Shown one piece after another: positions 56,701 through 64,000 of a stretch of 64,000 nt of DNA. Below the pieces are notes generated by a model. That model did not search any database, was not told the origin of the DNA, and saw nothing but the letters and a program-made list of their open reading frames with translations. Numbering within the stretch: position 1 is the stretch's first letter; the number at the start of each line of letters is the position of its first letter. Origin of the DNA: Bugula neritina (lineage: Eukaryota > Bryozoa > Gymnolaemata > Cheilostomatida > Bugulidae); NCBI GenBank assembly GCA_964035545.1, contig OZ037771.1:15173789-15237788 (forward strand), read 5' to 3'. Both the position numbers and the translations under genes were made by a program.

Positions 56701-59700
56701 GATGCAATTTAGTGTGAATATTCAGTCATAAACTCCTGTAACCTACAAGTTTTGGTTGTTTGTGGTTATAGTGGATAATAATTCAACATTAAGTGACTGG
56801 AACTCGTAGTACAATTGAATTTTCAGATTATAACAGAGAGGACAACTACCAATTTTGCTGAACATATTATGTGTAATATTTTCCATACTTGTATAATATA
56901 TATATCGTAAAATGGGTTGTTGCTATTCAGAGTTATGCGCTGTTGATTTTGAATTTGAAACAAAAATATAGCAACTGGGAACACATAAAAAGCATTTAGT
57001 ATTAGTTACTAGTATTAGTTGCTAGTAGTAGTTGTTAGTAGTAGTTACTAGTAGTAGTTACCAGTACTAGCAACAGTAGTAGTAACTAGTTACTAGTACC
57101 TTGTATGAACTGGCAGCCTGGGGACTTGCTCTGATGCACCACATCGGGCACCATGTCCGACGTCCATCCTTGCACACGGAGCTTGCAATACACACACTCT
57201 ACCACATCTCTGTTACCTGAATAAAGAAACACAACGTAGAGGTCAAATACTGCACGTAGCAACATCACATCGGAGTTGTGTTCCCACACATCTTGTATAA
57301 GGAGTACATTACTAACTGGTGTATCGTATGTTGCACATGCACCCTGTGAAGCACATCTCAGTCCAAAGTTACAATTAGTAGTGAACCAGTTATACTGATA
57401 TATATTGCATTATTAGTTATATGGATATAATATAGTAGGTATTATTAGTTATACAGTATACCGTACTGTATTATTAGTCATATTGATATCGCGTCGCCGT
57501 CAAATACTAACAGTATTGCAAAGGGGACCATCATGTAAAATTCTAGTTGCCAAGAAACTATGACAAAGCAAACATTTTATCTTAATCCTGCCTATAAATA
57601 ATGTATGATAATTTCACCAAAATCATGCTGCCAGCGAGTCATACTTTTTAGTGCAGATGTGAAATCAATACGCGATGTGAAATCAGATCACGTGGAAAGT
57701 TTAAAAAAGGTCACTCATTCTTGGCTAGTGCTCAGTGGTGAACGTACTTCTTCATGTTTGTTTGCCAACCAGAGACTTAATTAACTTTAACAACTGCTAA
57801 TTTTAGACTGGGCTGCAAGGCTGTAGACTAAGCTTTAAATATAGCCAGTGGTCTATTAGAATGGGCGGAGACAACACAGGAACTTGCACCATAAGAGGAA
57901 ATAGAGTTATCTGCCCATGAAAAAACATTCTGAGTTTCATAAGTAAAAAATCTTTTGAACCAGAAAGAGTTTCTAGAAGAAAATGGAGCACAATGCTAGG
58001 AGTAAGTTTTGTTTATTCTTATTGGACAATATGTACTTACTAAACTTCACTTACACCGGAGTAAAATTATTGTTGATTGAAAAGTAAGAATTGTGATGAT
58101 TATCTGGCATTGTTTGTTATGAAACATCAGAAAATAGAGATTATAGGACAATAGGTTGGGTGTGACATAGAGAAGCCCTGTTCTGAAGTGATTTATAAAA
58201 GAGATAAAAGCTCTTGAATTATGTTGATATGTTGCCACATTGTGACCACAAAATCACCCACTCAGTTATGCTCAGGTATGACTCAAACTCAAGCGAAATT
58301 TCAAGTAAGTTTCAAGAGAATCACGACTGGTCATAGTGAGCAGAACTGAACATAGGGTCAAACATTGGCAGCTTCAAATATAAACAGCTTTTTGAGTTCT
58401 CTCCCCCAGTATCTGTCATATCATTGATAATGTTTTGTTTATAAAATGAGACTTTCTAAAACTAACTAAATGGCATGACTAAAATGGTACACATTCTAAA
58501 TATTCTATTTGAATTACTAGAAACTTCATTTAGGAGCAGCAGGAGAAATTGAGATAGCCCAAGTTCTTGAAACTTATTTATAAATTTTGGCTTGGGGAGC
58601 GGGTTGAAATGCTTGTTGAAAAGCTTCTTTTGTTACATTTGTAATCTAGAACACAGGCTTTTCTCAATTTCTCCGTTACTGCACCTACCTGAGAAACTTG
58701 AAAACCTGAGAAAGTTACCACTTGTGTTATTATGATACAATAAACCAATAACAATAACTAATATTACTATTAATTCATATAATATACTTTTGTGTACTAG
58801 TATATATACTTTTGTGTACTAGTATATATACTTTTGCCCAATACCTCCGTAACTATACGAAGTTTTTAAACTAAAGTGACATGACTTGTATAGATATGAA
58901 TTACTGTGTTTAGGTAGCCTATCCTATTCAATGAGCTCTTCCAGTTGTTTGCTATTAACCTATAGAGCTGGTTTGGGTGTGGCTGAAGATGCCATCAATA
59001 TTCAGGAGTAAGGAGAGAGCCAAGGGGAGATGGAGAGACAGGAGGAGTCTAACAACTGTTACCAGATAAGTGTTGCCAGCCACTTTCTTGCACTACCCTA
59101 CCCTACCCAACCCTACTCTACCCAACCCTACTCTACCCTACCCTACGCTATGCAGTAATCTATTATTATTATATTATCATTATAATACTTGATTTGACAG
59201 AGTTTATAACAATTACAGACCAACACAGCGTCAGAAAGTCCCAACACTAGCAAGTTTCCAGCTACTATCCCAACTAGCAGTCTTTCCTGATTCTCAACAA
59301 TTTCACTGGTTATACTGTTCTTTTATGACTTACATCCTCTCACATTAACTTACATCTACTAACATATAATCACATTAACTTACATCTACTAACATATAAT
59401 CACATTGACTACATTTACTAACATATAATCACATTGACTACATTTACCTACAGCTACTTACATCTACTTATACCATCACCTTTATTTATCAATCAGTATA
59501 ATGTATTATTCAACCATTAACTGCGAAGATCATTCAAGACAAGGCAACAGCAATAAAAGTAAAGTTCGCAATAATTTTTCAACTGAGTTGCCCTTAAAAA
59601 GTCCTGAGTACCTACCAGTTGTCATGACAACCATTAGAAGAATTATGAAAATAATAAAATGCTTGAAAATAGAACAAATTTTGTCTGACAATCTCTACTA

Positions 59701-62700
59701 ATTATACTAAACACAGCTATTGCTATCAATTATGCTGAGTCATAATCTAATCAGTTTGTTATTTGAGGATTAAGTAAGGTGGCTGACTTTGAATTCAGTC
59801 CATTAATCATGTAGGAAGGAGTTCATCTACAAGTAGTATGCACCACTTTCCATAATTAGTATTTGTGGTCACTAGTGCCCATTACTAACCCCACCTCATC
59901 CAAAGGAGCATCAATCATAGCTCACTGATTTAAATCCATTGCATAGCTAGCTTCTCTAACCCTGAATATTACATCATATTTATTCTACCACGAGATTACC
60001 TGAGATGATGTAATTCATCTTTACATTCAGAAAAGTTTCTTCAGCCTCTGTTGAAATAGCCACACCTTGGTATTTATTTTTCAAAGATTTTTTCATTATT
60101 GAAGTCATCACAACGCTGCCTTGTGGGTTTTGTTTTTTTCGTATTTGAAATATCAATGATAGCAAAATATTAGAGTGTTTTTTTTCAACTTTTTAATGAA
60201 CCTGCATTCAGGCTTTTTGGCGAAAAGACCATACATTGGGAAGTTTTCACAAGGATTCATCCATATTTTGGTATTTCCACTGGCCAAAATCTTGAGATAA
60301 TTTGGCCAACTAGTGCTGTTGACTTGAGCATAAGTTCTGTATAATAAACTTCAAGCTGCCCACTTCAGTTCTATTTTTATCATAAAAATGTTGAAATAAC
60401 CACTGAGCCAAAACTATAAAAATTATTGACTCACCACCACCAAGGAAAAATATTAGCGTGGAAGGATCCAGAAAGAACACTATACAAAACTATAAGTACA
60501 AAAATAATGATGAAGTCCTTTGTAAGATAAATTTATATGAGTAATACTTTCAGGAAACTAAATACAAAACTTCCTTCATCTTTAAAAGAAATTATTGTTT
60601 TCCAGTATATAGAATCAAAAATAATTTTGTTGCAATCAAGTCATTTGAATGTTCGCCAGTTGGGTGATATATTTATACTCCCTTTTATTAAGACAAAAAA
60701 TGCAAACTTAGCGATAAACAATCTATAATAACAACTGGGGGGATAAGTAAATATTCTATCACTATTTCTAGTGTCTTTTTTCAAAACACATGTGAAAAAT
60801 ATGGTGATAAGTCAATCTCTCCTAACCCCCCTCTCACTACCCCCTCCCCCCTCTCACTACCCCCTCCCCCCTTTTACTACCCCCACCCCCTCTCACTACC
60901 CCTACCCCCTCTCACTACCCTCTCCCCCCTGTTCATGTGAAGAGTTTTCTTGCCTGGCAGGCTCTAACAAAAAACTTAAAATTTCCACATTTTCAGAAAA
61001 AGAAAATTAAAAATACAACAGAGCAAACAACAGCTAGCATGGAATTTAAAGTATATATTACTAATTATATTACCAAGTATATTGCCTAGTAGACTGCCTA
61101 GTTTATTACCAGGAAATATATTGCCTAGTATATTACCTAGTATATTACAAAGTATATTACAAAGCTCCACTAGGTAACATTCATTAAAATAATCCATCTA
61201 TTTATATCTCAGTAATTAAACCTGGCAAGAAGTTGTAATTGAATACTAATATCAGTTGACCTCTTTTACTTATGTCACCAAAAGCTGTAAAATTACAATA
61301 AAATCCAATAAATTATTCAACATGAAATCCTTTGTAAGCTAACATAGCAAACTGGGAGACAAATATTCTCAAGTACATGATAATTAGTAGCTTATTATTG
61401 GCAACAGTGAGATTGTCTCCTCAACCTTTCAGCTATTCTATTTATTTCTATTCTATTTTCCCCTATTCCCTATTAGACAAGCATACAGTATTACTGCTCC
61501 ATAGATCGTGTTTTCCGCTACCCAATACCTGTGAAAATACTCCAGTGAGTGGTGGAAAAACCAAATGATCTTGTTTTCTTGGTGATGGACATTTCAATGC
61601 TACCATATGCTTCATATTTTGAAGTCAATGTATTTGTTGAGTGTTAAATGGGTAGTCTCATCAGATACTAGTGTTTGTTTTGAAAAGGTGGGTCTATACA
61701 TGAGCAGCTAGCTTACACAACACTAATTCAGAGGTCATTGCAACAATTTGAGGTCACTAGTTCTTTCTGTAATCAAAGGTCTTCTGCTTTTTTTTCTTTT
61801 GCTGTTTGAATTCGTGTGATTTTTTCCAAAGTGACATTCAGAAATAGGTCGGCTATTTTAGGCTGTCATTGCAGCTGAAATGTTTGATTTTTCCTTCAGT
61901 TTGAGATTAGCAGTGAGATTACTAGTTTGAGAAATTCTATAGCCACTGTAGCCAAAGCCGACACACTGCTTCTAGTAGTGGTAGCCGCAGAATTGTACAT
62001 TGGCAATTTTTCAAAACTAAATTTATATCAACCACGCCCTCAGAAATACTTTTCAAGTGACATTTTTATCAACAACTTTTAGTTAAAGGTTTGATGATTA
62101 TATATTAGCTATTGCTACCAGTATATTGCATAGCGTATCCAAGACACAGCAAGCCTTAGCTCTTTAGTTTAGATGATATCACTTGCTATGTTGGCGGACG
62201 ACTAAGATAATTTTTCCTAAATCAAAGTGAACTGACATGGGTATTATCTCCTAAGGTTCATAATTTCAGCTGATAGTAGTTTTTTAATATTTTTACAAGT
62301 TATTATTGAAAACCTTAACAGTGAATCCATCTGATAACTTGACAATACTCTTTCATACTTGAGAAGTATTGTATTTAGCAAAAGCTCATTAATGATTCAA
62401 TATTATTAATTATTACACTTGTTAGTCAAATTAATAGTGAAATAAACTTCCATAATTTGCTTTTTTTTAATAATTTTATGGCGTTCAACAGGTTACACAA
62501 TATTAATTATTACACTATATTAATTATTACACTAAATTAATTATTACACTATATTAATTATTACACTAAATTTTTTGCCAAATTATAAATGAAAAACAAA
62601 ACTGTTTTATTTTACTAGCAGTGAAATTCCTAAAACTTTTAATACCTTTTATGGTGTTGATAAGATGTACAATTATAAGTCACTAATTGCAGACAGCAGA

Positions 62701-63967
62701 GGGCAGCTGCACTGAGGACCAACTACTATTGCTACCATGTCCTAGTTTCACAATTTTTCCACAATTAAACTTAACTTCTACCCCTTCACTCCCCCCCCCA
62801 CTCAGTAGCAAACTAGTGACGCATTTTTTTTCAGAGTCTGACATTTTTCCTGTTAGAGGCACATATTTTCATTGTGACAGAAGAATTTCATAGACTGTGA
62901 TGCTGGTGCCCCAGAATATTACGTAAAGTAAAACATGGGCTACACACAGTACACACAGTATACACACAGTACACACACAGTATACACAGTACACACACAG
63001 TACACACACAGTACACACACAGTATACACACAGTATACACACAGTACACACACAGTATACACACAGTACACACACAGTATACACAGTACACACACACAGT
63101 ACACACACAGTATACACACAGTATACACACAGTATACACACAGTATACACACACAGTACACACAGAGTACACACACAGTACACACAGTATACACTACACA
63201 GTACACACACAGAGTACACACACAGTATACACACACTATACACACAGTATACACACACAGTACACACAGAGTACACACACAGTACACACAGTATACACTA
63301 CACAGTATACACTACACAATATACACACACAGTACACACACAGTACACACAGAGTACACACACAGTACACACAGTATACACACAGTATACACACAGTATA
63401 CACACAGTATACACACAGTACACACACACAGTATACACACAGTACACACAGTATACACACACAGTATACACACACAGTATACACACAGTACACACAGTAT
63501 ACACACACTATACACACAGTATACACACACTATACACAGTACACACACAGTACACACACAGTATACACACAGTATACACACAGTACACACACAGTACACA
63601 CACAGTACACACAGTATACACACAGTACACACACAGTATACACACAGTACACACACAGTATACACACAGTATACACACAGTATATACACAGTATACACAC
63701 AGTATATACACAGTACACACACAGTATACACACAGTATATACACAGTACACACACAGTATATACACAGTACCCACACGAGTCTCTCACCGGTAAACTTGA
63801 AGCCTGAAGCTGCCAGACTCTTGGGAGACACGACGTCTTTGATTGGCCAGCTGCTAAAGGACCGCCTGCGCTGATACTCGTAGTTGAAGCTGTCGGTAGC
63901 GAGTCCTTGCACTTCCTGTTGCCGACTAGACTTCAGCAACTCAATCTGCTGCTTGTCCAGGATGTGC
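53772..63967 (-). CDS. inhibitor-of-apoptosis protein IAP-B (BIR-BIR-UBA-RING visible), 5' end beyond window
   Basis: Eight exons in descending order: 63967-63789, 57216-57100, 56568-56335, 56206-56007, 55797-55675, 54863-54509, 54421-54332 and 53866-53772. All are GT-AG and in phase. They match IAP-A exons 2-9 one for one, with identical lengths for five (117, 200, 123, 90 and 95 nt). The first BIR visible has SFSSWPIKD and CVYC-x16-H-x6-C. The next has ATFLTWP plus CFSC with H and C. Then come the UBA-like region, a Pro-rich linker longer than in IAP-A, and a C3HC4 RING (CKIC...LPCGH...CPLCRQ) ending YLDKL. Exon 1, which should hold a start codon and probably BIR1, lies right of 64000. The role is presumably as for IAP-A: caspase binding and ubiquitin ligation. 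Confidence 0.9.
53900..54312. repeat. 31-bp minisatellite filling IAP-B intron 7, ~13 copies
   Basis: Units accagggtacacgtagtata + gagacagtatt occupy nearly the whole intron between the two RING exons. Confidence 0.95.
54880..55075. repeat. ACTAGTAGT-type repeat at the IAP-B exon 7 acceptor side
   Basis: Short actactagtagtact units, then a looser ~40-bp repeat with gagtatagtactagtact; begins about 17 bp from the acceptor (54864). Confidence 0.85.
55815..55985. repeat. 34-bp minisatellite filling the IAP-B intron between exons 56206-56007 and 55797-55675
   Basis: Same unit as at 37000-37395 in IAP-A, about five copies; the whole intron is only about 209 bp. Confidence 0.95.
56211..56260. repeat. 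12-bp minisatellite at the IAP-B acceptor, ~4 copies
   Basis: Same unit and position as in IAP-A (46165) but with a third of the copies. Confidence 0.93.
56996..57098. repeat. AGTAGTTACT-type repeat at an IAP-B donor
   Basis: Units of tagtagttactagtagtagt run up to the donor at 57099. Confidence 0.88.
57217..62940. other. large IAP-B intron (left part)
   Basis: No exon, transposon or RNA gene recognised. It holds minor repeats: ctaccctaccc-like (59093-59150), 31 bp at 59335-59460, a C-rich ctaccccctc tract (60825-60930), tatattacctag units (61060-61165) and a 17-bp aattattacacta repeat (62505-62570). Confidence 0.5.
59335..59460. repeat. ~31-bp repeat, four copies
   Basis: Units cacattaacttacatctact + aacatataat in the IAP-B intron. 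Confidence 0.88.
62941..63772. repeat. (ACACAGTATAC)n microsatellite, ~830 bp, at IAP-B donor
   Basis: Mixed acacacagta and acacagtatac units up to 16 bp from the donor at 63788. All six frames stay open over long distances, producing spurious Tyr-Thr-His and Val-Cys-Tyr frames. Confidence 0.96.
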
Positions 63968-64000
63968 CTGTTAAGGAAGAGAAGTTACTTATCAGATAGT

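Noticed and set aside
59093-59150. CCCTA-rich tract as an interstitial telomere
   Set aside because: The units are mixed ctaccc/ctaacc/ctctaccc pentamers and longer, not a clean TTAGGG-type hexamer array.
62869-63939. Many long overlapping Val-Cys-Tyr and Thr-His-Ser frames
   Set aside because: All arise from the ACACAGTATAC microsatellite; only the adjoining BIR exon (63967-63789) is real coding sequence.

Overview
The window is nuclear DNA of an animal. Its genes are split by GT-AG introns, and it carries an LTR retrotransposon, tRNA-derived SINE-like repeats, MITEs and many micro- and minisatellites. The gene content (astacin-type protease, LAMP, multi-BIR/UBA/RING IAP proteins) and AT-rich intergenic DNA suggest an invertebrate, possibly marine; I cannot name the phylum. 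Gene models were built by hand from splice sites, reading phase and family motifs. The main models are phase-consistent from exon to exon.

Layout. 1-3,130: four minus-strand exons of an astacin-family metalloprotease that runs off the left edge. 3,130-9,200: no genes, simple repeats and a MITE (7,649-8,032). 9,211-16,699: three small secreted-protein genes that look paralogous. Each has a signal-peptide exon of about 45 nt ending in phase 1, a second exon beginning with Glu-Trp-His, and Thr/Ser-rich sequence; gene 1 is divergent from genes 2 and 3. 17,383-18,148: a MITE flanked by TTAA. 19,029-23,278: a LAMP-domain gene whose hinge has grown into about 66 copies of a 33-bp, 11-residue Trp/Tyr/Thr repeat and which shows no transmembrane exon. 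23,815-25,841: a candidate tiny acidic protein gene (minus). 27,779-28,775: a 27-bp satellite. 29,069-33,481: a complete lysosome-associated membrane protein (LAMP) gene. Its second intron holds an inserted repeat with a complete hammerhead ribozyme motif on the minus strand, between two long (TA)n tracts.

35,271-63,967: two head-to-tail minus-strand IAP genes. IAP-A (nine exons, about 564 aa) is complete: three BIR domains, UBA and C-terminal RING. IAP-B lacks only its first exon, beyond the right edge. Two adjacent exons and their intron flanks are nearly identical between the copies while the other exons are diverged, which points to gene conversion. A young 7.9-kb Gypsy-type element (37,616-45,502) sits in IAP-A intron 5 in the same orientation as the gene. 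It has near-identical LTRs, a 4-bp target duplication, a tRNA-Leu primer site, gag, a broken pol and a two-exon accessory ORF.

Functionally the neighbourhood mixes secreted or lysosomal glycoproteins with Thr-rich repeat stalks and apoptosis/ubiquitin regulators. I see no evidence that they form one pathway. The recurring oddity is structural: many introns carry a private minisatellite next to a splice site, and in several cases the splice site itself is part of the repeated unit. The most distinctive single signal is the hammerhead ribozyme.
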